Source of the DNA: Streptomyces rubiginosohelvolus
GTDB lineage: Bacteria; Actinomycetota; Actinomycetes; Streptomycetales; Streptomycetaceae
DNA length: 64,000 nucleotides
Direction: 5' to 3'
Assembly: GCF_014649875.1 (NCBI RefSeq)
Contig: NZ_BMTW01000011.1
Span: 124,001 to 188,000 of the forward strand
The position numbers and the translations under genes were made by a program. Positions 16,086 through 24,529 of this stretch are shown one piece after another; positions within the stretch are counted from its first letter, which is position 1; every line of letters begins with the position of its first letter. Below the pieces are notes generated by a model. That model ran no database searches, was not told where the DNA came from, and was given only the letters and a program-made list of their open reading frames with translations.

Positions 16086-17001
16086 GCCGCTGGTCATCGG
16101 CGAATGCGTCGCCGACATCGTCCGGCAGCCGGACCGGGCCGACCGGGTCCACCCCGGCGGCAGCCCCGCGAACGTCGCGTACGGACTGGCCAGGCTCGGC
16201 CACCACCCCACTCTGCACACCCAGTTGGGCGCCGACGGCCACGGGCGGCTCATCCGTGACCATCTGACCGCCGCCGGGGTCGAGGTCCGTACCGACGACG
16301 CCACCGGGCCGACCCCCTCGGCCGTGGTCACCCTGGACGGCCAGGGGCACGCCACGTACGCCTTCGACGTCGGCTGGACCCTGGGTCCCGTCCCGCTCGA
16401 CCGGGTGCCGGGGCATGTGCACACCGGTTCCATCGCGGCCGTCGTCGAACCCGGGGCGGCGACGGTCCTGGCCGCCCTGGAGTCGCTGCGGGCCGCCGCC
16501 ACCGTCAGCTACGACCCCAACGTGCGGCCCGAGTTGATGGGCGAGCGCGCCCGGGCCGTGGATCGCGTCGAGCGCTGCGTCGCGCTGAGCGACGTCGTCA
16601 AGGCCAGCGACGAGGACCTGCGGTGGCTGCACCCGGACGAGGAGCCGGAGCGGATCGCCGGGCGGTGGCTCGCCGCCGGACCCGCCCTCGTCCTCGTCAC
16701 CCGGGGCGAGGCGGGCGCGTCCGCCCTGTTCCGCGGCGGCCGGATCACCGTCAAGGCCCCGGCGGTCGAGGTCGCCGACACCGTAGGCGCGGGCGACGCC
16801 TTCATGTCGGGGACCCTCCACGCCCTCGCCGCGCACGGGCTCCTGGGCCCGGACGCCCGGGACCGGCTGCACGCCGTGGACCGGGGCACCGTCGCCGACG
16901 TCCTGCGCCACGCGGTCGCCTCCGCCGCCGTGACCGTCTCCCGGGCCGGGGCCAACCCGCCGGGGCCCGACGAGCTCCGCGAGGCGCTCGGCGTCAACTG
17001 A
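16069..17001 (+). CDS. PfkB-family carbohydrate kinase (fructokinase-like)
   Basis: ATP-dependent sugar kinase of 310 residues (ribokinase fold). The N-terminal signature is VHPGGSPANVAYGLARLG (about 29-46), and the C-terminal anion-hole and catalytic motif is VADTVGAGDAF with the catalytic Asp at about 244. Overall it resembles bacterial fructokinases. The gene overlaps the upstream MFS gene by 17 bp, so a sugar taken up by that transporter could be its substrate. GAGGAG precedes the ATG. The sugar is inferred only to be a hexose such as fructose. Confidence 0.86.
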   Translation: MPDRLEPLVIGECVADIVRQPDRADRVHPGGSPANVAYGLARLGHHPTLHTQLGADGHGRLIRDHLTAAGVEVRTDDATGPTPSAVVTLDGQGHATYAFDVGWTLGPVPLDRVPGHVHTGSIAAVVEPGAATVLAALESLRAAATVSYDPNVRPELMGERARAVDRVERCVALSDVVKASDEDLRWLHPDEEPERIAGRWLAAGPALVLVTRGEAGASALFRGGRITVKAPAVEVADTVGAGDAFMSGTLHALAAHGLLGPDARDRLHAVDRGTVADVLRHAVASAAVTVSRAGANPPGPDELREALGVN

Positions 17002-17101
17002 CGCCACGTCATGACCCGTTCGGCGCAGTCGAACGCACCCTCGTGAGACGTTCCACCGTTCGTCAACCCGATGCAGTACGACAACGGGATCGGGGCGACG
17101 G

Positions 17102-18220
17102 GTGGCAACGGGGCGACGGGTGGCGAGGAGCGGGACGGAGCCGGGGACGCGGGCGGGCGTCTTAGCGGCCGGGGCGCGCACGGCGGTGCTGCAGGGCGTG
17201 GCGGGCTGGGTGCCGGGGGAGCCGGTCGGCAACGAATGGCTGCCCGCCGACTGGGGCGTGGACGACGCCTGGGTCCGCCGCCGCACCGGCATCGGCAGCC
17301 GGCACCGTGCCGGAGAGGGCGTCGCCACCGGCGACCTCGCGTTCGAGGCGGCCGCCCGGCTGCTGGCCCGCGCCCCGGCGGCGGGTGAGGTGGACGCGGT
17401 GGTCCTCGCCACCGCGACCCCCGACCACCTGTGCCCCGGCACCGCCCCCGCGCTCGCGGCCCGGCTGGGGCTCGGCACCGTACCGGCGCTGGACATCGCC
17501 GCCGTGTGCAGCGGCTTCGTCTACGGACTCGCCGTCTGTCACGGTCTCGTCACCTCGGGCCTCTACGGGCGGATCCTGCTCGTCGGGGCCGACGTCTACT
17601 CGACCTGGCTCGACCCCGCCGACCGTTCGGCGGGTGTCGTCTTCGGTGACGGGGCGGGCGCCGCCCTGGTCGCGGCCGGGCGCCGCGGCGATCCCGGGGA
17701 GCTGCTCGCGTTCGACCTGGGCAGCGACGGTACGGGCTACGACCTGATCACCGTCCCGGGCGGCGGGGCCCGCGCGCGGGCGAACGGAAAGCCGGCGGGC
17801 CTGACCGACGGCTTCTTCCGGATGCAGGGCGGCACCGTCTACCAGCACGCCGTGGAGCGGATGACCGGCTCCTGCCGGACGCTCCTGGACCGGGTCGGCT
17901 GGGACCCGGCCGAGGTCGACCGCTTCGTGCCGCACCAGGCCAACGCCCGGATCCTGCGCGCCGTCGCCGAGCGGGTCGGCATCGCGCCCCAGCGCTGCGT
18001 GACCCATCTGGAGCGGGTCGGCAACACCGGCGCCGCCTCCATCCCGCTGGCCCTCGCCGACGCGGCCGACGACGGGCTTCTGCACCCCGGCGACCGGGTG
18101 CTGCTCACCGCCTTCGGGGGCGGACTGACCTGGGGTTCGGCGGCACTTCGCTGGCCCGGGACCCCGCAGACCATGTGCACGGAATCTATGGAAGGAACAC
18201 AGCATGTCGCTCCCCGCTGA
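17102..18220 (+). CDS. 3-oxoacyl-ACP synthase III (FabH-like) family protein
   Basis: Thiolase-fold initiating ketosynthase of about 372 residues. The catalytic triad is complete: Cys in DIAAVCSGFVYG, His in FVPHQAN and Asn in RVGNTGAAS. KAS III enzymes load an acyl-CoA primer and condense it with malonyl-ACP. It overlaps the following KAS II gene by 17 bp and heads a compact five-gene cluster with two KAS II genes, an acyl-CoA oxidase and an ACP, so it probably starts a dedicated acyl chain rather than serving housekeeping fatty acid synthesis. The GTG at 17102 is uncertain; the conserved part begins about residue 27 (TAVLQGVAGWVPG), and a GTG at 17120 is possible. Confidence 0.88.
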   Translation: MATGRRVARSGTEPGTRAGVLAAGARTAVLQGVAGWVPGEPVGNEWLPADWGVDDAWVRRRTGIGSRHRAGEGVATGDLAFEAAARLLARAPAAGEVDAVVLATATPDHLCPGTAPALAARLGLGTVPALDIAAVCSGFVYGLAVCHGLVTSGLYGRILLVGADVYSTWLDPADRSAGVVFGDGAGAALVAAGRRGDPGELLAFDLGSDGTGYDLITVPGGGARARANGKPAGLTDGFFRMQGGTVYQHAVERMTGSCRTLLDRVGWDPAEVDRFVPHQANARILRAVAERVGIAPQRCVTHLERVGNTGAASIPLALADAADDGLLHPGDRVLLTAFGGGLTWGSAALRWPGTPQTMCTESMEGTQHVAPR

Positions 18221-19460
18221 TCAGGGCACCGAGGCCCGAGCCGGCACCGCCGTCGCGGTGACGGGGGTCGGCCTCGTGACACCCGCAGGGGCGGACGAGC
18301 ACAGCTTCTGGGAGGGGCTGTGCTCCGGGCGGTCCACCGCCCGGCGGATCGAGGAACTCGCGGGCCTGCCAGTCGACTTCGCCTGCCCGGTCGACGGCAT
18401 CGACCTGGACGCGGCGGTGGGCGGCCGGTCGGTGTGGCGGATGGCCCGGTTCGTGAAGCTGGCGCTGGTCGCCGCCCGGCAGGCCGTCGCCGACGCCGGC
18501 CTCGACCCGGCCCGATGGGACGGCACCCGGGTCGGCGTGGTGCTCGGCGTGGGCGTCGGCGGCGTCTCCGTACTCGTCGACAACGCGGCCAAGCTGGCCG
18601 CCTCGGGCCCCGAGGCGGTCTCCCCGCTCCTCGTGCCGATGATGATCCCCAACGCGGCGGCGGGCGAGGTCGCCATCGCGCTGAAGGCGGGCGGCCCGAG
18701 CCTCGCCCCCGCCACCGCCTGCGCCTCCGGGGCCACGGCCGTCGCCGTCGCCCGCGATCTGCTGCTCGGCGGCAGCTGCGACGTGGTGGTCGCGGGCGGC
18801 GCGGAGTCGGTGCTGACCCCACTGGTGGTGACCGCGTTCGCCCGGATGGGGGCGCTGTCCACCCGTACCGCCGAACCGGCCGCCGCCTCACGCCCGTTCG
18901 CCGCCGACCGGGACGGCTTCGTCATCGGCGAGGGCGCCGCCATGCTCGTCCTGGAGCGCGAGGAGGGGGTACGCGCCCGGGGCGGCAGGACGCGCGCCCT
19001 GCTCGCCGGGGCCGGCTCCAGCACCGACGCCCACCACCCCACCGCCCCGGCCCCCGACGGTCACGGCGCCGAGCGGGCGGTACAGGCGGCGCTCGACCAG
19101 GCGGGCTGGACGCCGGGCGATGTCGACCACATCAACGCCCACGGCACCTCCACCCCCCTCAACGACGCCATGGAGACCACCCTCATCTCCCGGCTCTTCC
19201 CGCACCGGCCGCCGGTCACCGCGCCCAAGGGCGTCACCGGACACACCCTGGCGGCGGCGGGCGCGATCGAGGCGGTGGCCACCGTCCTGACGCTGGAACG
19301 TTCCGCCGTCCCCCCGATCGCCAACCTGGACGCGCTCCCCGACGCTTTCCCCCTCGACTGTGTGACGAAGGAACCCCGTCTCCGGCGGGTCGAGACGGCG
19401 CTCAGTCACTCCTTCGGCTTCGGCGGCCACAACGTCGTACTGGCCTTCCAACGAGCCTGA
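18204..19460 (+). CDS. beta-ketoacyl-ACP synthase II (FabF-like), first copy in the cluster
   Basis: Elongating ketosynthase of 418 residues with an intact Cys-His-His site: Cys in PATACASGATAVA (about 173), His in NAHGTSTP and His in KGVTGHTLAAAG, plus the C-terminal SFGFGGHN loop. Because the active-site Cys is present, this is not a chain length factor. It overlaps the KAS III gene by 17 bp. A second KAS II gene downstream is similar along its whole length, so the pair may come from duplication, perhaps with different chain lengths or acting as a heterodimer. The substrate is unknown. Confidence 0.9.
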   Translation: MSLPADQGTEARAGTAVAVTGVGLVTPAGADEHSFWEGLCSGRSTARRIEELAGLPVDFACPVDGIDLDAAVGGRSVWRMARFVKLALVAARQAVADAGLDPARWDGTRVGVVLGVGVGGVSVLVDNAAKLAASGPEAVSPLLVPMMIPNAAAGEVAIALKAGGPSLAPATACASGATAVAVARDLLLGGSCDVVVAGGAESVLTPLVVTAFARMGALSTRTAEPAAASRPFAADRDGFVIGEGAAMLVLEREEGVRARGGRTRALLAGAGSSTDAHHPTAPAPDGHGAERAVQAALDQAGWTPGDVDHINAHGTSTPLNDAMETTLISRLFPHRPPVTAPKGVTGHTLAAAGAIEAVATVLTLERSAVPPIANLDALPDAFPLDCVTKEPRLRRVETALSHSFGFGGHNVVLAFQRA

Positions 19461-19488
19461 TATACGGGGGCATTTCGGGACGGCGGGG

Positions 19489-21546
19489 GTGTCCTCGCCG
19501 TTCCTTGATCGTTACTTTGTTGTGACCGTACCCACGAACGACGCGGCCTCGCCGTCCACGAACGATTTGCTCACCGCAGTGCTCTTCGGGCCGAACTTCC
19601 GCCAGGAGCACGGATTCTGGCGCGGCCTGCTGACAACAGAACCGTTTCGCCGCCCCGGCGGCGGCACCCCCGACGAACGACTCGCCCTCTCCTACCACCG
19701 GTTGCGCATCCTCAACAACGCGCTCGACAGCGGCGCGCGGCTGGCCGCCGACCCCCGGGCGCTGGCCGCCCTCCACGAGTGGCTCGGCCCCGCCGACCCG
19801 GCGCTGACCACCGTGGCGGGCATCCATTACAACCTCTTCCTCGGCAGCCTCCTCGACCACGACGCCGACACCCGGCGCGACTTGTCGGACTTCCTCGCCC
19901 TGCGGCGGGTGGGCACCTTCCTCTGTACGGAGGTGGCGCACGGCAACGACGCCGCGGCCATCGAGACGACCGCGACGTACGACCGCGAACGCGAGGGCTT
20001 CGTCCTGCACACCCCGCACGCCGGGGCACAGAAGTTCATGCCCAACACCAGCCCCGCCGGGGGTCCCAAGTCCGGTGTGGTGGCGGCCCGGTTGCTCGCC
20101 GACGGCGCCGACCACGGCGTCTTCCTCTTCCTCGCCCCGCTCACCGACGCCCACCGCGCCCTGCCCGGCGTCCGGGTGCGGCGGCTGCCCGCCCGGATGG
20201 GCTCCCCGGTCGACCACTGCCTGACCTCCTTCGACCGCTGCTTCGTCCCCCGCGATGCGCTCCTCGCCGGACAGCACGGGCGGATCGGCGACGACGGCCG
20301 GTTCCGCAGCGAAGTCCCTAACCGCAGAAGGCGGTTCCTCGCCTCCATCGGTAGGGTCACCCCCGGCAAGCTCTCCATGAGCGCCTGCGCGGTCGGCTCC
20401 GCCCGGGTCACCCTGGCCATCGCCGTCCGGTACGCCGGCCATCGGATGATCTCGGGATCGCGTGCCGCCCGGCGGATCCCGGTGTACGCGCACCGCACCC
20501 ACCACGCCCCCCTGGCCGGAGCGATGGCCACCGTCTACGCGATGAGCCTGCTGCACCGCAGGGCCCTGGACGGCTGGGAGTCGGCCTCCGAGACCGACCG
20601 GGGCGAGGCGGAACGCCTGGTGGCCGTCGCCAAGGGGTGGATCACCTGGCAGGCCCGCGACGTCATCGTCGAATGCCGCGAACGGTGCGGAGCCCAGGGG
20701 TTGTTGGAGAACAACGGAATGACCGAGCTGATCACCGGCATCGAGGGCGCGATCACCGCCGAGGGCGACAACCTCGCCGTCCACGCCAAGGCCGCCGCCG
20801 AGATGCTCTTCAGCGCCACCGACCGGGACACGGCCGACGACGACGGCCCCGGCGACCTGGACGACCCCGCCTTCCTCGGCCGGCTGTTCGCGGCCGTCGA
20901 GGACCTCTGGTTCGACCGCGCCCGGACGCGGATGAGCGCCGCCCCGCCCGGCGACCCGCTCGGGCGCTGGAACGCCGCGTCGTCGGCCGCGCTGCGCGGC
21001 GTCGAGGCGTACGCCTACCGGCAGGCGGACGAAGCGTACGCCGAGGCGGTCGCCACCCTGCCCGGGGGCGCGGCGCGCGATCGGCTCACCGAGCTGCGCC
21101 GGCTCTTCGCCCTCCGGTGGATCGCCCGCAACAGCGGCGACCTGCTCGCCTCCGGACGGCTGACCGCCGATCAGGTCACCTTTCTGCCCGACGCGGTGGA
21201 GGAGGCGACCGTCGTCGTGGCCGGACACACCCCCGCCCTGGTGGCGACCTTCGCCCTGCCCGAGCGCCTGATGTCGGACTGGCCGATCGCCGGACCCCGG
21301 TACGCGGACGTCTACGACGACCCCGATGGGGCGTGGCACCGGAGCCGCAGGGCGGGAATCCGGGGGCGGGCGGCGGAGTTCCGGCGGCCCGTCTGCGGCA
21401 GCCGGAGGCGCCCACTGCGCGAGAAGGTCGCGGCGCTCGGCACCCGTGGGGTCCTCCTGGCGTACTGGGGAACCACATCGGTGCTCTCCCGATGGTTCGA
21501 GAAGCCGCAGGTGAGCGTAGATGAATCGGTTCGCCGGAAGGCGTAA
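19489..21546 (+). CDS. acyl-CoA oxidase/acyl-CoA dehydrogenase-like flavoprotein
   Basis: FAD enzyme of about 685 residues, the length of acyl-CoA oxidases rather than dehydrogenases. The middle region has the oxidase-type pattern TEVAHGNDAAAIETTATYDR with AGAQKFMPNT, and the C-terminal helical domain contains GMTELITGIEGAITAEGDN, near the catalytic acid position of the family. It would introduce an alpha,beta double bond into an acyl thioester with oxygen as acceptor. It lies 28 bases after the first KAS II gene and before the ACP, so it may act on the chain made here. The GTG at 19489 has GGCGGGGG directly upstream; a GTG at 19522 is an alternative. This is the only redox enzyme in the cluster. 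Confidence 0.82.
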   Translation: MSSPFLDRYFVVTVPTNDAASPSTNDLLTAVLFGPNFRQEHGFWRGLLTTEPFRRPGGGTPDERLALSYHRLRILNNALDSGARLAADPRALAALHEWLGPADPALTTVAGIHYNLFLGSLLDHDADTRRDLSDFLALRRVGTFLCTEVAHGNDAAAIETTATYDREREGFVLHTPHAGAQKFMPNTSPAGGPKSGVVAARLLADGADHGVFLFLAPLTDAHRALPGVRVRRLPARMGSPVDHCLTSFDRCFVPRDALLAGQHGRIGDDGRFRSEVPNRRRRFLASIGRVTPGKLSMSACAVGSARVTLAIAVRYAGHRMISGSRAARRIPVYAHRTHHAPLAGAMATVYAMSLLHRRALDGWESASETDRGEAERLVAVAKGWITWQARDVIVECRERCGAQGLLENNGMTELITGIEGAITAEGDNLAVHAKAAAEMLFSATDRDTADDDGPGDLDDPAFLGRLFAAVEDLWFDRARTRMSAAPPGDPLGRWNAASSAALRGVEAYAYRQADEAYAEAVATLPGGAARDRLTELRRLFALRWIARNSGDLLASGRLTADQVTFLPDAVEEATVVVAGHTPALVATFALPERLMSDWPIAGPRYADVYDDPDGAWHRSRRAGIRGRAAEFRRPVCGSRRRPLREKVAALGTRGVLLAYWGTTSVLSRWFEKPQVSVDESVRRKA

Positions 21547-21640
21547 CCGGAAGATCGTCATCCAGTTATTTCGGGCGGTGGGCGGCACCGGTTTTCCCGC
21601 CGCTCGGACGATCTCGACGAACCCGATGAGAGGAATCGCC

Positions 21641-21916
21641 ATGAAGACCATTCACCCCAAGATCACCGAGGTGCTGACCGGGACGTTCAAGGTGCCCGCC
21701 CACGAGGTCCTGCCGGAGTCCACCATGGACAGCCTGGAGATGGACTCCCTCGCGGTCGCCGAGTTCGCCGTCATCATCAAGGAGACCCTGGGCGTCGACG
21801 CCGACTCCGAGAAGCTCTACAAGGACGCCACGCTGGCCGACATCTCCGCGTACATCGACGAGGCCGTCGGCAGCACGGCGGCCGAGGCGACGGTGCCGGT
21901 GAGCAACACCCGATGA
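21641..21916 (+). CDS. acyl carrier protein
   Basis: A 91-residue ACP. The helix II motif EMDSLAVAEF carries the phosphopantetheine-attachment Ser36 (a second DSL at Ser31 is one turn earlier). Acidic composition and length are typical. The ATG has GAGAGGA upstream. It lies about 95 bases after the oxidase gene and overlaps the second KAS II gene by four bases (ATGA), so it is translated together with its likely partner synthase. It should carry the chain extended by the two KAS II enzymes. Confidence 0.92.
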   Translation: MKTIHPKITEVLTGTFKVPAHEVLPESTMDSLEMDSLAVAEFAVIIKETLGVDADSEKLYKDATLADISAYIDEAVGSTAAEATVPVSNTR

Positions 21917-23136
21917 AACGACCCGCCATCGCCGTGACGGGACTGGGGATGATCACCCCGGTCGGCCACACCACCGACACCACCTGGGACGGAGTCCGCG
22001 CCGGCGTCTCACCCGCCCGCACCGTCCCCGAACTGCAAGGCTGCGCCGTCGACTTCGCCTGTACGGTCTCCGGCATCGACCTCGACGACGCGGTCGGCGG
22101 CCGGTCCGCTTTCCGCATGGGCCGGTACGTCAAGTTCGCCCTCCTGGCCGCCCGGGAGGCGGTCGCCGACGCCGGGCTCGACCCGGCGCACTGGGACGGG
22201 GCCCGGGTCGCCGTCGTGGTCGGCACCAGCAGCGGAGGATCCGCCGGACTCACCGAACAGGCCGTCGCCCTGGAGCGGCGCGGCCCCGAGGCCACCTCGC
22301 CCTCGGGCATCCTGCTGACCATCCCGAACATGCCCGCGGCCGAGATCGCCATCGCGATGAAGGCCACCGGGCCGAGTCTGGCCCCGTGCACCGCCTGCTC
22401 GTCCGGGGTGACCGCGCTGTCGGTGGCCCGGGACATGCTCACGCTGGGCCAGTGCGACATCGCCATCGCCGGGGCCACCGAGTCGATCGTCTTCCCCGTC
22501 GCCATGACCGGCTTCGCCCGCTCCGGCGCCGCGGCACCGCGGGACGGCGACCCCGCCCGCCTCTGCCGCCCCTTCGCCGCCGACCGGACCGGGATCGTCA
22601 TGGGCGAGGGCGCGGCGATCATGGTCCTGGAGCGGGCCGATGAGGCCCGCGCCCGAGGAGCCTCCGCCCGAGCGCTGATCGCGGGCGCCGGGGCCACCAC
22701 CGACGCCCATCACCCCACCAGCCCGCACCCTTCGGGGGAGGTCGCGCGGGCGGCCGTCGACGCCGCGCTGCACGACGCGGGCTGGCGGGCCGAGGACGTC
22801 GACCACGTCAACGCGCACGGCACGTCGACCCCGCAGGGCGACGCCACCGAAGCCGCCCTCATCGGCCGGGCCTACCCGCACCGGCCGCCTGTCACCGCCC
22901 CCAAGGGCGTACTGGGCCACTGCATGGGGGCGGCCGGCGCCATCGAAGCCGGCCTGACGATCCTCACGATCCAGCACGGGGTGATCCCGCCGATCGCGAA
23001 CCTGGACGCCCCCGAGCCCGGGTTCGCCATCGACTGTGTCACCAAGACCGCGCGCGAGGTCCCCGTACGACGGGCCGTCAGCCACTCCTTCGGTTTCGGC
23101 GGCCAGAACGCGGTGATCGCCCTCCAGACTCCGTAG
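21913..23136 (+). CDS. beta-ketoacyl-ACP synthase II (FabF-like), second copy in the cluster
   Basis: Ketosynthase of 407 residues, close in sequence to the upstream KAS II, with Cys in APCTACSSGVTAL (about 159), His in NAHGTSTPQGD and His in KGVLGHCMGAAG. All catalytic residues are present, so it is not a decarboxylase-type CLF. Its start overlaps the ACP stop. It ends the apparent operon; 110 bases later a cobalamin riboswitch begins. No ketoreductase, dehydratase or thioesterase gene is in the cluster, so those steps must be absent or supplied from elsewhere. Confidence 0.9.
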   Translation: MKRPAIAVTGLGMITPVGHTTDTTWDGVRAGVSPARTVPELQGCAVDFACTVSGIDLDDAVGGRSAFRMGRYVKFALLAAREAVADAGLDPAHWDGARVAVVVGTSSGGSAGLTEQAVALERRGPEATSPSGILLTIPNMPAAEIAIAMKATGPSLAPCTACSSGVTALSVARDMLTLGQCDIAIAGATESIVFPVAMTGFARSGAAAPRDGDPARLCRPFAADRTGIVMGEGAAIMVLERADEARARGASARALIAGAGATTDAHHPTSPHPSGEVARAAVDAALHDAGWRAEDVDHVNAHGTSTPQGDATEAALIGRAYPHRPPVTAPKGVLGHCMGAAGAIEAGLTILTIQHGVIPPIANLDAPEPGFAIDCVTKTAREVPVRRAVSHSFGFGGQNAVIALQTP

Positions 23137-23249
23137 GGCCTGTCCGAGCGGAATCCGCACAGCCGGTACGGCGGGCCGACCCCGCGCCGTACCGGCCCCG
23201 CGGCCGTGACCCGCCGCACCGCGCCCGAGCTGCGAGAAGACGCGTGATA

Positions 23250-23420
23250 GCTTGCCGGGGCCAGTCGAACCCCAGCGACGGGGTCAGGGAATCCGGTGCG
23301 AATCCGGAACTGACGCGCAGCGGTGAGGGGGACGGGCGGGGCCACGGCCACTGGAGCACACGCGTGCTCCGGGAAGGCGTCCCGCCCGGACGAACCCGAG
23401 TCCGAAGACCTGCTGGCACC
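23250..23420 (+). promoter_or_regulatory. cobalamin riboswitch
   Basis: The conserved blocks of the cobalamin element appear in order: GGGAATCCGGTGCGAATCCG with ACTGACGCGCAGCGGTGA (23285-23326), GCCACTGG (23347-23354), GGGAAGGCG (23371-23379), and the B12-box-like GAGTCCGAAGACCTGC (23398-23413). It lies in the leader of the ABC transporter genes that start at 23492. B12 binding normally shuts off translation or transcription downstream, so the transporter should be made when cobalamin is scarce. Confidence 0.93.
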
Positions 23421-23491
23421 CGCGCCCGCACCGGGGCACGGGAACCGTACGACGGGCTCCGCGGCTGGGCCCAGAGACACAGAGGTCCTTC

Positions 23492-24529
23492 GTGCTGTCC
23501 ACGGCCACCCCCGCCCCGATACGTACCGCCGCCCTTCTCGCGGCCGGGCTCCTCCTGCTGACCGCCTGCGGCGAGAGCGGGAGCACCGGAGCCGCCGACG
23601 GGAAGAAGGCCGAGGGCTTCCCGCTCACGCTGAAGAACTGCGGGCGCACCGTCACGGTGAAGGCCCCGCCCCAGCAGGCCGTCTCCGTCGACCAGGGGTC
23701 CACCGAGATCCTCCTCTCGCTCGGCCTGGCCGACCGGCTCGCCGGGACCGCCACCTGGAGCGACCCGGTGATGAAGGGGCTGGAGAAGGCCAACGCGGGC
23801 GTCGAGCGGATATCGGAGAACCGGCCCTCTTCGGAGAAGGTCCTCGACAAGGAGCCCGACTTCCTCTCCGCCTCCTTCGCCTCGACCCTCGCCAAGGGCG
23901 GCGTCGCCCCGCGCGAACAGTTCGAGAAGCTCGGCGTCCCGACCTACGTCTCGCCCGCCGACTGCGTCGGCAAGGACAACAGCGGCGGCGGCGACGGAGC
24001 CCGCACCGCACCCCTGACGATGGACAGCGTCTACACCGAAGTACGCGAACTGGCCCAGGTGTTCGGCGTCCCCGAACGCGGCGACGCCCTGGTGAAGAAG
24101 CTCCGGGCCCGGGTGGACAAGGCCACCGACGGCATCGACGCCTCCCTCCTCTACTGGTTCTCCGACTCCAAGGCCCCCTACCTCGCGGGCTGCTGCGGCG
24201 CCCCCGGCGTCATCACCAGGGAACTCGGAGCGAAGAACGTCTTCGACGACACCCAGGACGAATGGCCCCAGATCAGCTGGGAGACCGTCGCCGACCGCAA
24301 CCCCGACGTCCTGGTCATCGGCGACCTCAGCCGCACCATGCAGACCGCCGAGAGCGCCGAGAAGAAGATCGAGTTCCTGGAGTCCAACCCGGTCACGAAG
24401 ACGATGGACGCGGTCAAGAACCGCCGCTACGTGCTGCTCAGCGGCCAGGCCATGAACCCCACCATCCGGACCGTCGAGGGACTGGAGCGTGTCGCGGCCG
24501 GACTGCGCGACTTCGGGCTCGCGGGGTGA
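23492..24529 (+). CDS. btuF: cobalamin-type ABC transporter substrate-binding lipoprotein
   Basis: Extracellular binding lipoprotein of 345 residues. The signal peptide ends in the lipobox LLTAC (Cys26), followed by a Gly/Ser linker and the two-lobed type III binding fold with a GSTEILLSLGLADRLAGTAT segment. Sequence alone would allow a siderophore ligand, but the gene sits directly behind a cobalamin riboswitch, so B12 or cobinamide is the likely cargo. GTG start with AGAGG upstream. Its stop overlaps the permease start (GTGA). A CCGAPG stretch and several Cys residues in the mature protein are unusual for a binding protein of this class. Confidence 0.88.
   Translation: MLSTATPAPIRTAALLAAGLLLLTACGESGSTGAADGKKAEGFPLTLKNCGRTVTVKAPPQQAVSVDQGSTEILLSLGLADRLAGTATWSDPVMKGLEKANAGVERISENRPSSEKVLDKEPDFLSASFASTLAKGGVAPREQFEKLGVPTYVSPADCVGKDNSGGGDGARTAPLTMDSVYTEVRELAQVFGVPERGDALVKKLRARVDKATDGIDASLLYWFSDSKAPYLAGCCGAPGVITRELGAKNVFDDTQDEWPQISWETVADRNPDVLVIGDLSRTMQTAESAEKKIEFLESNPVTKTMDAVKNRRYVLLSGQAMNPTIRTVEGLERVAAGLRDFGLAG

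Noticed and set aside
18204..23136. The two KAS II genes as a KS/CLF pair of an aromatic type II polyketide cluster
   Set aside because: Both keep the active-site Cys and both His, while a CLF has Gln in place of Cys. There is no cyclase, aromatase or ketoreductase.
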